Shown: one piece after another, positions 14,566 through 23,175 of the stretch
How the letters are laid out: each line of letters opens with the position of its first letter
Position numbering within the stretch: position 1 is the first letter of the stretch
DNA from: Bacteroidia bacterium
Lineage (GTDB): Bacteria > Bacteroidota > Bacteroidia > B-17B0 > Aurantibacillaceae
Direction: 5' to 3'
Assembly (NCBI GenBank): GCA_018000995.1
Contig: JAGNIU010000013.1
Coordinates: 1-64,000, forward strand
Length of the DNA: 64,000 bases
Made by a program: the position numbers and the translations under genes
The notes under the pieces: generated by a model
Seen by the model: the letters and a program-made list of their open reading frames with translations, nothing else
What the model was told of the DNA's origin: nothing
Databases searched by the model: none

Positions 14566-16032
14566 ATGAAAGACAAAGAAAATACAAACGAGGTTTTCAC
14601 AGATTGGAAATATGCTCCTGCTCCCGAGAGCACTGATCATATTAAAATAAATAAGCAGTACGATTTATTTATTAATGGAAAGTTTGTAAAACCAAACAGC
14701 AAAAAATATTTCGCCACTATTAATCCGGCTACTGAAGAAAAATTATCAGAGGTTGCTGAAGCGAATGAGAAAGATGTTGACCTTGCTGTAACCTCAGCCA
14801 AAAATGCTTACGATAAAGTGTGGAAGAAAATGCCGGCGAAAGAACGCAGCAAATATATTTTCCGTATTGCCCGTTTAATGCAAGAGCGCGCCCGTGAATT
14901 CGCTGTGATTGAAACTATGAATGGCGGCAAACCTATTCGTGAAAGTAGAGATGTAGATGTTCCTTTAGCTGCAAATCACTTTTTCTATTACGCAGGCTGG
15001 GCTGATAAATTAGATTACGCTTTCCCCAATAAAAAACCACAATCCTTAGGGGTAGCAGGACAAATCATTCCTTGGAACTTCCCATTATTAATGGCAGCAT
15101 GGAAAATTGCTCCTGCTTTAGCAACAGGAAATACAGTTGTTTTAAAACCTGCTGAGACTACTCCACTCACTGCTTTAAAATTAGCAGAGTTAATTCGTGA
15201 TAGCGGTTTACCGGATGGTGTTGTAAATATTATTACCGGTTTCGGAAAAACAGGAGCAGCAATAGTAAATCATCCTAAAGTAAACAAGGTTGCTTTTACA
15301 GGAAGTACTGATGTTGGAAAATTAATTCAGAAATCAATTGCAGGCACCAATAAAAAAGCAACTCTTGAATTAGGAGGCAAGGCAGCCAATATTATTTTTG
15401 ATGATGCGCCCATCGACCAAGCTGTTGAAGGCATCGTGAATGGAATTTTCTTTAATCAAGGTCATGTTTGTTGTGCTGGCTCTCGTTTGTTTGTACAAGA
15501 GAATGTAGCAGATATTGTGATTGCTAAATTAAAACAACGTTTAGAGACTTTAATTGTAGGAAATCCTCTCGATAAAAACACCGACATCGGCGCTATCAAT
15601 TCGAAAGAACAATTAAATAAAATTAATGAGTTCATTAAAATTGGTGTTGCAGAAGGTGCAGAAATGCATCAAAGCAATTGTTCTGTACCAACGAATGGTT
15701 TCTTTTGCAGACCAACATTATTTTTACACACCTCCCAATCACACCGCATTGTACAAGAAGAAATTTTCGGTCCCGTTTTAGCTATACAAACTTTCCGTAC
15801 AATTGAAGAAGTGATTGAGAAAGCGAATAACATTCCTTACGGTTTAAGTGCAGGAGTTTGGACAGACAAAGGTTCTAAAATTTTTAATCTTACTTCTAAA
15901 TTGCGCGCAGGTGTAATTTGGGCTAACACTTATAATAAATTTGATCCTGCTTCACCATTTGGTGGATATAAGGAAAGTGGTTTCGGTCGCGAAGGTGGCT
16001 TACATGGTTTAATGCCTTACTTAAGTTTTTAA
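14566..16032 (+). CDS. NAD(P)-dependent aldehyde dehydrogenase
   Basis: A 488-residue ALDH-superfamily enzyme: IIPWNFPLLMAAWKIAPALA (cofactor binding), FTGSTDVGK, LELGGKAANI (general-base Glu), NQGHVCCAGSRLFV (nucleophile Cys), EEIFGPVL and PFGGYKESGFGRE. The partner deoC makes acetaldehyde, which this enzyme probably oxidises to acetate; adjacency rather than sequence supports that substrate. Full length for the family, no signal peptide. holA follows after 3 bp. Confidence 0.92.
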   Translation: MKDKENTNEVFTDWKYAPAPESTDHIKINKQYDLFINGKFVKPNSKKYFATINPATEEKLSEVAEANEKDVDLAVTSAKNAYDKVWKKMPAKERSKYIFRIARLMQERAREFAVIETMNGGKPIRESRDVDVPLAANHFFYYAGWADKLDYAFPNKKPQSLGVAGQIIPWNFPLLMAAWKIAPALATGNTVVLKPAETTPLTALKLAELIRDSGLPDGVVNIITGFGKTGAAIVNHPKVNKVAFTGSTDVGKLIQKSIAGTNKKATLELGGKAANIIFDDAPIDQAVEGIVNGIFFNQGHVCCAGSRLFVQENVADIVIAKLKQRLETLIVGNPLDKNTDIGAINSKEQLNKINEFIKIGVAEGAEMHQSNCSVPTNGFFCRPTLFLHTSQSHRIVQEEIFGPVLAIQTFRTIEEVIEKANNIPYGLSAGVWTDKGSKIFNLTSKLRAGVIWANTYNKFDPASPFGGYKESGFGREGGLHGLMPYLSF

Positions 16033-16035
16033 ACT

Positions 16036-17106
16036 GTGAGCAAAGAACTCAATCAAATACAATTAGATATTAAGAGGCGTCTCTTTAAACCCATTTATTT
16101 TTTATGTGGTGAAGAGCCGTATTATATTGATGTGATTTCTGATGCGCTCGAAAAATCAGTACTAGATGAGAACGAAAAAGAATTTAATCAAACCATTACT
16201 TACGGAAAAGACACCGACCTAGCTACCATTTTAAGTTTAGCGAAACAGTTTCCGATGATGAGCGAGTATCAGGTGGTAATTGTAAAAGAAGCTCAGAACA
16301 TAAAAGAATTAAATAAAAGTGCTGGCGATGATGATGAAGAGGATAATTCTAAATCATCAAAAAAATCAAACGCAACTGCTCAGTTTTTAGCTTATGTGCA
16401 GAGTCCACAACCAACAACTATTTTAGTTTTCTGTTACAAATACAAAACACTTGATAAACGTAGTGCTTTAGCAAAAGCCATTCAGAAAAATGCGGTTTAT
16501 GTAGAGTTCTCGAAACTATACGATAATCAAATTCCGGATTGGATTAATAATTACGTTAAAGAAAAAAAATACACTATTAATCCTAAAGCTTCTTTTTTAC
16601 TATCAGAATTTTTAGGAAGTGATTTATCTAAAATAGCCAATGAGATTGACAAGCTCGTTATTAATTTACAAGATGGGAGCGAAATTACTGCAGAATCAGT
16701 GCAAGACAATATTGGAATTAGTAAAGAGTATAACGTGTTTGAATTTCAGGATGCATTAGCAAAGAAAGATGTTTTAAAAGCCAATCGCATTATTAATTAT
16801 TTTGCTGCTAACGAAAAAGAACATCATCCTGTTATGATAACAGGGTCTTTATATGGCTACTTCTCAAAAATATTAAAATATCATTTCCTGGCCGATAAAA
16901 GTAAGTTTACAGCCGCGCAGGCTTTAGGTGTGAATCCGTTTTTTGTAGAGGGTTATGCAAGAGCAGCGGCTAATTACAATACCGGAAAACTAAAAAACAT
17001 ATTCGCATATTTAAAAGAATGCGATTTAAAAACCAAAGGTGTTGATAATACAGGCACACCGAATGGCGAACTTCTAAAAGAATTAGTGTTTAAGATTCTT
17101 CACTAA
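16036..17106 (+). CDS. holA: DNA polymerase III subunit delta
   Basis: A 356-residue clamp-loader delta subunit: KPIYFLCGEEPYYID at the N-terminus, VIVKEAQNIKEL, a central LSEFLGSDLSKIANEIDKLV segment and a C-terminal helical domain ending in TGTPNGELLKELVFKI. It works with gamma/tau and delta' to open the sliding clamp. The start is GTG at 16036, 3 bp after the ALDH stop; no ATG gives the conserved N-terminus. The Lys/Ser/Asp-rich insert near residues 98-116 looks like a flexible loop. Confidence 0.9.
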   Translation: MSKELNQIQLDIKRRLFKPIYFLCGEEPYYIDVISDALEKSVLDENEKEFNQTITYGKDTDLATILSLAKQFPMMSEYQVVIVKEAQNIKELNKSAGDDDEEDNSKSSKKSNATAQFLAYVQSPQPTTILVFCYKYKTLDKRSALAKAIQKNAVYVEFSKLYDNQIPDWINNYVKEKKYTINPKASFLLSEFLGSDLSKIANEIDKLVINLQDGSEITAESVQDNIGISKEYNVFEFQDALAKKDVLKANRIINYFAANEKEHHPVMITGSLYGYFSKILKYHFLADKSKFTAAQALGVNPFFVEGYARAAANYNTGKLKNIFAYLKECDLKTKGVDNTGTPNGELLKELVFKILH

Positions 17107-17125
17107 AAAATTACTTCAATTGTCA

Positions 17126-17144
17126 TCCTGAGCTTGTCGAAGGG
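17126..17144 (+). repeat. GAGCTTGTCGA hairpin repeat, copy 2
   Basis: TCCT, core GAGCTTGTCGA, AGGG; arms pair with one T-G wobble. It lies in the 100-bp gap between holA and the DUF4349 gene and shares the flank GTCA with the copy at 61647. Confidence 0.85.
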
Positions 17145-17207
17145 CGAATTAACATTTCTTGGGTTTTACCTTTTTGGATGTTGGGTATAAATTAAAAACC
17201 AACCACC

Positions 17208-18182
17208 ATGAGAAATAAAACTAATGGCGTATTTAACTTTAAGAAAGTTAAGCGCAAAAATTTAAGTACTTCACTAGTACTAGTTCCTGTTTTATCAATT
17301 TTTTTATTTGGCTGCGGTGCCAATATGGAAGAGCGTTTCGCCACCGAAAATACAAAAGCCGAAATGGATTCAGTAAGAAGTGTTGCAACCTCGAATGCTG
17401 CAGTTGTTGGTAAGGCCGACAGTACTCACACCTTTATAAGAACCGCCGATATTAAATTTAAAGTGAAAGATGTAAAACAATCTACATTTGATATTGAAGA
17501 TTTAGTAGCAAAACATAATGGCTATATTACTTATACCAATTTATCGAGCAACATCTCTTACCAAAATAAAGTTCAAATAAGTGAAGACTCTTGTAAAGAA
17601 CGCACTTACTATGTTGTGGATAATTCTGTAACGATGAGAATTCCAAACACTGAATTAGATGCTGTGTTACGCGGCTTAGCTCCCTTTATGGATTTTTTAG
17701 ATCACCGCACTATAAAAGCGGATGATATTAAGTATACTTTATTATCCAATCAATTAGCTGAGAAACGTTATAAAAACTACAAGCAGCGTTATACAAAAGC
17801 AATAGATACAAAAGGTAGAAAATTAAAAGAAACAGTAATAGCTGAAGAGACTCTTGCTACAAATGAACAAATAGCCGATAATAAAACTATTGAAAGTCTT
17901 GAGCTAATGGATCAGGTAAATTACAGCACAGTTACTTTGTATATTTATCAACCTCAAACTATAAAAGAAGCGCTTGTTGCCAATGAAAAAACAATCGCGC
18001 CTTATGTTCCATCGTTTGGAGAACGTTTAGGCGGTGCATTTAAAGATGGTTGGTTTGTATTTGAACAGATTATTTTATTCTTCGTAAACATTTGGGGCGT
18101 ACTTGTTCTAATGGTTGCGATGTTCTTTTTAATTCGTTGGTTTGTTTTATTCCTTGGTAAACAAGCGGTGAGAAAAGCTTAG
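17208..18182 (+). CDS. DUF4349 domain lipoprotein
   Basis: A 324-residue envelope protein. A lipobox (LFGCGAN, about residues 34-40) follows a basic, hydrophobic N-terminus. The DUF4349 core follows: FIRTADIKFKVKDVKQSTFD, then a coiled-coil region and LMDQVNYSTVTLYIYQP. The C-terminus has a membrane segment (about residues 280-315). Members are found as predicted anchored or lipid-modified proteins of unknown function. A terminator follows the stop. Confidence 0.85.
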   Translation: MRNKTNGVFNFKKVKRKNLSTSLVLVPVLSIFLFGCGANMEERFATENTKAEMDSVRSVATSNAAVVGKADSTHTFIRTADIKFKVKDVKQSTFDIEDLVAKHNGYITYTNLSSNISYQNKVQISEDSCKERTYYVVDNSVTMRIPNTELDAVLRGLAPFMDFLDHRTIKADDIKYTLLSNQLAEKRYKNYKQRYTKAIDTKGRKLKETVIAEETLATNEQIADNKTIESLELMDQVNYSTVTLYIYQPQTIKEALVANEKTIAPYVPSFGERLGGAFKDGWFVFEQIILFFVNIWGVLVLMVAMFFLIRWFVLFLGKQAVRKA

Positions 18183-18194
18183 GCTACTGCAACT

Positions 18195-18230
18195 AAAAAA
18201 TCTCCTGAAAAAAACATCAGGGGATTTTTT
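18195..18230. terminator. Bidirectional terminator
   Basis: AAAAAATCTCCTGA (18195-18208) pairs with TCAGGGGATTTTTT (18217-18230) around an A-rich loop, with one wobble. It has T-runs for both directions, between the convergent DUF4349 gene and the lipoprotein gene at 18308. Confidence 0.85.
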
Positions 18231-18307
18231 TAACTAACCCTGTTTTCTGGGATAAAAAGGAATTTGCAGTACAACTATTATCACCAATCCTGAACTTTAC
18301 TTTATAA

Positions 18308-18523
18308 CTATTCTAAATGGCAATTCTCCACATCCGAAGAAAACACATCATCATTCGAAGCACAAGATTCTTCTGCCGCTTTTTTATACAATGGCCCGGC
18401 TTTAAAATGATCACCATAACTTTTTTCACCAGTGGACTTCTCTGTACAAACACAAACATAATCTTTTTTACATGACGTTGCGATTGCTAAAACTACAATT
18501 GCTGCTAATACTACTTTGCTCAT
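18308..18523 (-). CDS. Small Cys-rich lipoprotein
   Basis: A 71-residue predicted lipoprotein: MSKVVLAAIVVLAIATSC ends in a lipobox Cys, followed by KKDYVCVCTEKS and further Cys residues (CASNDD, ENCHLE) that could form disulfides. No family recognised. It follows the T9SS protein gene by 9 bp and is probably the last gene of that operon. Confidence 0.7.
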   Translation of the reverse strand: MSKVVLAAIVVLAIATSCKKDYVCVCTEKSTGEKSYGDHFKAGPLYKKAAEESCASNDDVFSSDVENCHLE

Positions 18524-18532
18524 ACCTATATT

Positions 18533-20200
18533 TTAGTTAATAATTAATTTTTGTGTGTTTACCCCATTTTGTGAAACGACCTTGACAAAATACACTCCTT
18601 TTGCTAAATGACTTATATTCATTTCTGTTTTACTCTCTTTAACAACACTTGACATTAAAATTTTACCGGAAACATCGAAAACACTCAAAGTTACTGGAAA
18701 ACCATTTATCTCTTCAAAATTTACATTTATGGTTTCATTACTTGGATTCGGATAGAATGAGAAATGATTGCTATTGGCAATTTCGTTGTTATTAGTTGTA
18801 ACCGCACTCGGTAAAATATATAGCAGTCCGGTTTTTTTTGTTGATATAAAATACAGCCTACTGTTTGTGCCGTTTGATACTGGTATTAAATTATCAATCC
18901 AGGAAGTCAAAGGCCCTACACCAATGTCTGTTATCATCTTTGTTCCTAAAGTCGTACCATCACTTTCCCATAATTCATCACCATTGGTAAAATCATCAAA
19001 GGTAAAATACAACCTTCCATTTAATGAAACCGCTTTTTCTTTGGTAGGCTGGTATACTGGTCCGGAGGTTCCTCCATATAATCCAGATTTAACCAATATA
19101 GTATTATTCAATGGTAAATCATACTTATACAAACTATAGTCAGGCGCTACACCAGTGCTTCTATCAAAAAAATAGATAGAGCTATCTACTTTTGTTAAGC
19201 GACAAAACTCGCTGTTAAAATTTGGTGCTACGTAAAGAGTATTCGTACCAATAGTTGTGCCATCACTTACACATAAATTAGTTTTATTTGAAACCAAAGC
19301 TGAAAAATATAGTTTATTATTTAAACCTACTAAATAGTTCGGATTTGAAGATGCGCCGATTAGAGGCGAGAAATCTTTTACCATAACGGTCCCAAGAGTG
19401 GTGCCATCTGTTTTCCATAATTCATTTCCATCATTTGCTGAAGTGCAAGTAAAATAAAGTATATTATTAACAACAACGAAATTAGATGGGTTAGAGGATT
19501 GTGAACCAGTATATAAATCTTTTACTAACAAGGTTCCGCTAGTAGTTCCATCTGTTTTATAAAGTTCAAATCCTGTGGAGCCATCTGAAGCGACAAAAAA
19601 CAAGGTATTACTAACTACTGCTGTGTACTTTGAATACAATAAAACCGGTATTTGCATTCCATTACCTGTTGGATTAATATTTTTCACCAATTGAGTTCCA
19701 ATTGTTGTTCCATCAGATTTCCATAATTCGTTCCCATCAACTCCATCGTTGGCCATAAAATAGATTGCATTTCCCATTCTTGTAAAATGTTCGAATGCGC
19801 CATTATTAGAACCTGGATAAATATCTTTTACTAAACTAGTTCCTGCATTTGTTCCATCAGTAATCCACAACTCTCTTCCTACAGTACCGTCATTTGCAGT
19901 AAATAAAACAGAATTTGAATTTAACTGGGTAAAATTACCAGGACTTGATGAGCCAAAAGAATTAGGGTTAATGTTTTTCACTAAAACAGTTCCAACCTCC
20001 GTGCTATCACTAACAAATAATTCTGCCCCTTGCCCTGAAACAAAAGGATCTGAACCTTGAAAATAAAACTTGTTGTTTATTAAGTTTACATAAAAATCAC
20101 AATCAATATTCTTTATTGGTGTAGTAGAATACACTGTTGACAATTGAGCGCTAATACTTATTGAAATTTGCGTCAATAATATTAATAGAATTTTTCGCAT
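18533..20200 (-). CDS. ELWxxDGT-repeat protein with T9SS sorting domain
   Basis: A 555-residue secreted protein. A signal peptide (MRKILLILLTQISISISA) is followed by about seven ELWxxDGT-type repeats such as ELWITDGTNAGTSLVKDI and ELWKSDGTTIGTQLVKNI, predicted to form a beta-propeller-like surface module. A type A T9SS C-terminal domain ends the protein (FYPNPSNETINVNF to GVYFVKVVS). It should be exported by the Sec and type IX routes to the cell surface. The gene is 1 bp from the upstream lipoprotein gene. Function of this repeat class is not established. Confidence 0.9.
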   Translation of the reverse strand: MRKILLILLTQISISISAQLSTVYSTTPIKNIDCDFYVNLINNKFYFQGSDPFVSGQGAELFVSDSTEVGTVLVKNINPNSFGSSSPGNFTQLNSNSVLFTANDGTVGRELWITDGTNAGTSLVKDIYPGSNNGAFEHFTRMGNAIYFMANDGVDGNELWKSDGTTIGTQLVKNINPTGNGMQIPVLLYSKYTAVVSNTLFFVASDGSTGFELYKTDGTTSGTLLVKDLYTGSQSSNPSNFVVVNNILYFTCTSANDGNELWKTDGTTLGTVMVKDFSPLIGASSNPNYLVGLNNKLYFSALVSNKTNLCVSDGTTIGTNTLYVAPNFNSEFCRLTKVDSSIYFFDRSTGVAPDYSLYKYDLPLNNTILVKSGLYGGTSGPVYQPTKEKAVSLNGRLYFTFDDFTNGDELWESDGTTLGTKMITDIGVGPLTSWIDNLIPVSNGTNSRLYFISTKKTGLLYILPSAVTTNNNEIANSNHFSFYPNPSNETINVNFEEINGFPVTLSVFDVSGKILMSSVVKESKTEMNISHLAKGVYFVKVVSQNGVNTQKLIIN

Positions 20201-20201
20201 G

Positions 20202-20696
20202 CTATTTTTTACTTATAGATGAAAAGGTTGCTGTAATTGCGGTAATACTTGTATTTGTGGCATTACTCACTGTAACATTACAATCGCCGGATATTGTTGC
20301 TGTTGAAGCAGCTGTTATGCTTATATTCTGACTTCCTACACCTGAATATAAAGTGTTACTTTTTACAAAATCAAAACTTACTGTTTTTGTACCAACACTA
20401 ATATTATTTTGAGGCGTCCAATTAATTTCAAAAAAATTCGCTGTACTTGTTCCATATCCTTTGTAAGCTCTAATTCCGGTACCCCAAGTTCCTGTAACCC
20501 AATGAGCCGAATCAGCATTAATAACCGCGCCTCCATTTTCCTGCCAAATAAACGATCCCGAAGCAATAGTTGGTCCACCTGTTGTTGTTGTGGAGTTGGT
20601 TTGTCCCGCCACGGGCTCATTCTTCTTTTTACAAGAAAAAAGCATACTTGCTACTAGTAGCATAATCGTTGTTTTTGTGAGAATTTGAATTTTCAT
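20202..20696 (-). CDS. Secreted lipoprotein, unknown
   Basis: A 164-residue protein with signal peptide and lipobox (VASMLFSCKKK), a Thr/Gly/Ser-rich linker, then about 120 residues of beta-rich sequence (SGSFIWQENGG, VSFDFVKSNTLYS). It resembles small beta-sandwich lipoproteins of Bacteroidota but no family is recognised. It sits between the two ELWxxDGT genes with 14 bp and 1 bp spacing, so it is part of the same operon and may be a surface partner (inference). Confidence 0.7.
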   Translation of the reverse strand: MKIQILTKTTIMLLVASMLFSCKKKNEPVAGQTNSTTTTGGPTIASGSFIWQENGGAVINADSAHWVTGTWGTGIRAYKGYGTSTANFFEINWTPQNNISVGTKTVSFDFVKSNTLYSGVGSQNISITAASTATISGDCNVTVSNATNTSITAITATFSSISKK

Positions 20697-20711
20697 TTTT
20701 TCAGTTTTAAG

Positions 20712-22427
20712 TTATTCAATAATAAATTTTTTAGTACTCTGATTGTTTTTATTAGTTACAGTTACGAAGTAAACTCCACTTCTAAAGCTATTTGTTTTTA
20801 ATGCGAAATTACCTGACGTGATTGTTTCAGTTAAAACCTCTTCACCTAAAATGTTCGTGATTCTTATAAATGTTGGCTCTGTACTTAAAAGATGAAATTT
20901 TAGATTTAAAATATCTTTTACTGGATTGGGGTATACAACTAAATCTATAGATTCCTTTACATTGTCTTTTATAGAAGAAGCAATTCCTAATTTAAGTTTC
21001 CAAAGAGTAGCATCTGATGATGAAGAGGCAGAAGTGCTTCCGTAAAAATAAACATCGCCATTAAATATAGTCATCGAATTATAAGCATAATCTGTAAAAG
21101 TGAATAAACTGTAGGTGGATATCGCTTTGTTTGTTCCTGCAGTTGTACCATCGGATGTCCAAATTTCTTCTTGATGACTTCCATTACCTGAAGTTACACC
21201 ATTCGATCGCGACTGAGCTACAAAGACAAACTTATTACCCAAAACAGTTTTTTTATTCGTAAACCAAATATCATAATCGAAATTAGAATTATCAATCCCT
21301 GACAATGTACCTGTTGCAATATCTTTTAATAAGGTAACAGTATTATTAGCTACTGAGTATCCCCATAATTCTGTACCTAAATTTGTTGTATTTACACTCA
21401 AGAATAAATCAGTTCCATTTGTTCCTAATATTGCATTTGTTCCTTTTACTGTTCCTAATACTGCATCGTTATAACTTAAGTCGCCAACCATGTTTGGGGT
21501 AGATGTTGAAATCGAATACAAATCGCCAAAAGGAGAGTACATAGTAGGTGTATAGGTAGTAGCGCCAAATAAAATTGCATTTTGATGTACTACTGCATTA
21601 CTTGTAAGCGTCAAATTACCCGTCTCTAAAGTTGGCATAACACCAACAGTTCCATCAGTTTTATAGAGTCCATATTTAAATCCACTCACAGTAGCTGTAA
21701 AATATAAATGGCTATTGAATACAAAAAAATTACTTGTAAAGTTGGTAGAACTGGTCCCATTATGTAAATCATAAACCATTTGTGTATTTGCAGATGTTCC
21801 ATCCGTTACCCATAGCTCCTCGCCGTTAGCAATATTATTAGCTACAAAATAAAATTTATTACCAAACACAGCGCAAAATGCTTTTGATACACCGGAAGAA
21901 TTTCCAACCGCTATATCTTTAACCATTTGTGTACCTGCTAATGTTCCATCTGTAGCCCATAATTCGGCACCGGTTGCCGTACTGTCTTTTGTGAAAAATA
22001 ATTTTCCATTTGCAACCTTTGGATTAATTAGCATATTTTCAGAGATAATTGAGCCAATGTTACAAAGTTTTACTGTACCAATAGATGTACCATCTGTAAC
22101 GTAAAGTGATTTATTACTATTAAATTTACTTACAAAAAATAACTTACCTAATGCTGAAACAATAGCACTTGGAGTATATCCGGTAATTAGGCTTGACGTT
22201 GCAAGAAAGGTACTAGTATTTACTGTAGTACCATCGGTTTGCCATAAATTGTTTCCAAAACTTGAATTTTGGCCCGGATGAATGAGCTTACTATTAAAAT
22301 CACTCATTGAGGTATGATTAGTTGGAAAGAAAAAATCGTTGTACTTCTTAACTAATACAATCGAATCTTGGGATTTAAGCATTGCGCTTATGCATAACAT
22401 TAACGAAAGTGTAAGAGCCTTTTTCAT
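20712..22427 (-). CDS. ELWxxDGT-repeat protein with T9SS sorting domain
   Basis: A 571-residue secreted protein starting at the ATG at 22427 (an upstream in-frame ATG at 22457 adds residues before the signal peptide and overlaps the promoter box). MKKALTLSLMLCISAMLKS is the signal peptide. Repeats include NLWQTDGT, SLYVTDGT, ELWATDGTLAGTQMVKDI, ELWVTDGT and EIWTSDGTTAGT. A T9SS type A domain ends the protein (VYPNPVKDILNLKF to GVYFVTVTN). It is a paralogue of the 18533 gene and first in the four-gene operon. Confidence 0.9.
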   Translation of the reverse strand: MKKALTLSLMLCISAMLKSQDSIVLVKKYNDFFFPTNHTSMSDFNSKLIHPGQNSSFGNNLWQTDGTTVNTSTFLATSSLITGYTPSAIVSALGKLFFVSKFNSNKSLYVTDGTSIGTVKLCNIGSIISENMLINPKVANGKLFFTKDSTATGAELWATDGTLAGTQMVKDIAVGNSSGVSKAFCAVFGNKFYFVANNIANGEELWVTDGTSANTQMVYDLHNGTSSTNFTSNFFVFNSHLYFTATVSGFKYGLYKTDGTVGVMPTLETGNLTLTSNAVVHQNAILFGATTYTPTMYSPFGDLYSISTSTPNMVGDLSYNDAVLGTVKGTNAILGTNGTDLFLSVNTTNLGTELWGYSVANNTVTLLKDIATGTLSGIDNSNFDYDIWFTNKKTVLGNKFVFVAQSRSNGVTSGNGSHQEEIWTSDGTTAGTNKAISTYSLFTFTDYAYNSMTIFNGDVYFYGSTSASSSSDATLWKLKLGIASSIKDNVKESIDLVVYPNPVKDILNLKFHLLSTEPTFIRITNILGEEVLTETITSGNFALKTNSFRSGVYFVTVTNKNNQSTKKFIIE

Positions 22428-22454
22428 ACTTATAATGAGGTTTAAATTATAATT

Positions 22455-22482
22455 CAAAATTATAACTACTACAGCGCATCAA
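22455..22482 (-). promoter_or_regulatory. Bacteroidota-type promoter for the ELWxxDGT operon
   Basis: On the minus strand: TTG (22482-22480), 17 nt, TAATTTTG (22462-22455), then 27 nt to the ATG at 22427. It lies just downstream of the response-regulator stop. Confidence 0.65.
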
Positions 22483-22527
22483 CAATCCCCAATGGTAAGG
22501 ATTTTCATATCCATACTTATATGGATA

Positions 22528-23175
22528 CTATTTTATGTGCCCGGATTGAATGGCATATTTGATAAGTCCAACTAACGTCTTACAATTAGTTTTTTGCATA
22601 ATATTCAACCGATGCGTATCGACAGTTTGTTTACTTATGAATAACTTTTCAGCTATCTCTTTACTAGTATATTCCTGAACAATTAATTCCAAAACCTCCT
22701 TTTCACGCTGTGTGAGTGTATTCTTAAGCGTTTCTTTTTTTTCTCTCTGAAATAGGTTCAGAATAATTGGTAAAATATCCTGACTAAAATATGTTCCATC
22801 ACCCAATATGCGTCCAATGGCGTTTACAAATTCTTCTTGCCCCGTATTTTTAAGCATATAGCCATCAGCCTCAGCGTTCAATGCATCTTTAACAATGGCT
22901 ATACTATTATGCATGCTAAGCACTAATACCTTAATATTTGGATATTTTTCCTTAACTATTTTGCATAGTTCAATACCACTCAATAATGGCATTGTAATAT
23001 CAGTAATAATTAGTTGGAATTCATTTGGCTTTGAATTAATCATTTCTATAGCTTGTTGTCCATTTAAGGCTTCACCTTTTACTACGTAATTTTTTTGTGA
23101 AGACAACATGCTCTTTAAACCATCAATTACTAATTGATGATCATCAACAATTAGTAGGTTAATTAGTTCGCGCAT
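22528..23175 (-). CDS. NarL/FixJ-family response regulator
   Basis: A 215-residue regulator. The receiver domain carries Asp11/Asp12 and a phospho-acceptor Asp59 in ITDITMPLLSG, with Lys and Ser at the usual switch positions (LVLSMHNS, YMLKNTG). A LuxR-type helix-turn-helix ends the protein (LTQREKEVLELIVQEY, EIAEKLFISKQTVDTHR). Its start lies inside the end of the histidine kinase gene (17-bp overlap), so the two form a coupled two-component system. The ELWxxDGT operon directly downstream is a plausible target, though untested. Confidence 0.92.
   Translation of the reverse strand: MRELINLLIVDDHQLVIDGLKSMLSSQKNYVVKGEALNGQQAIEMINSKPNEFQLIITDITMPLLSGIELCKIVKEKYPNIKVLVLSMHNSIAIVKDALNAEADGYMLKNTGQEEFVNAIGRILGDGTYFSQDILPIILNLFQREKKETLKNTLTQREKEVLELIVQEYTSKEIAEKLFISKQTVDTHRLNIMQKTNCKTLVGLIKYAIQSGHIK

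Noticed and set aside
22509-22526. ATCCATA/TATGGAT hairpin after the response-regulator stop
   Set aside because: No T-run follows on the minus strand and the stem is AT-rich, so it is not called a terminator.
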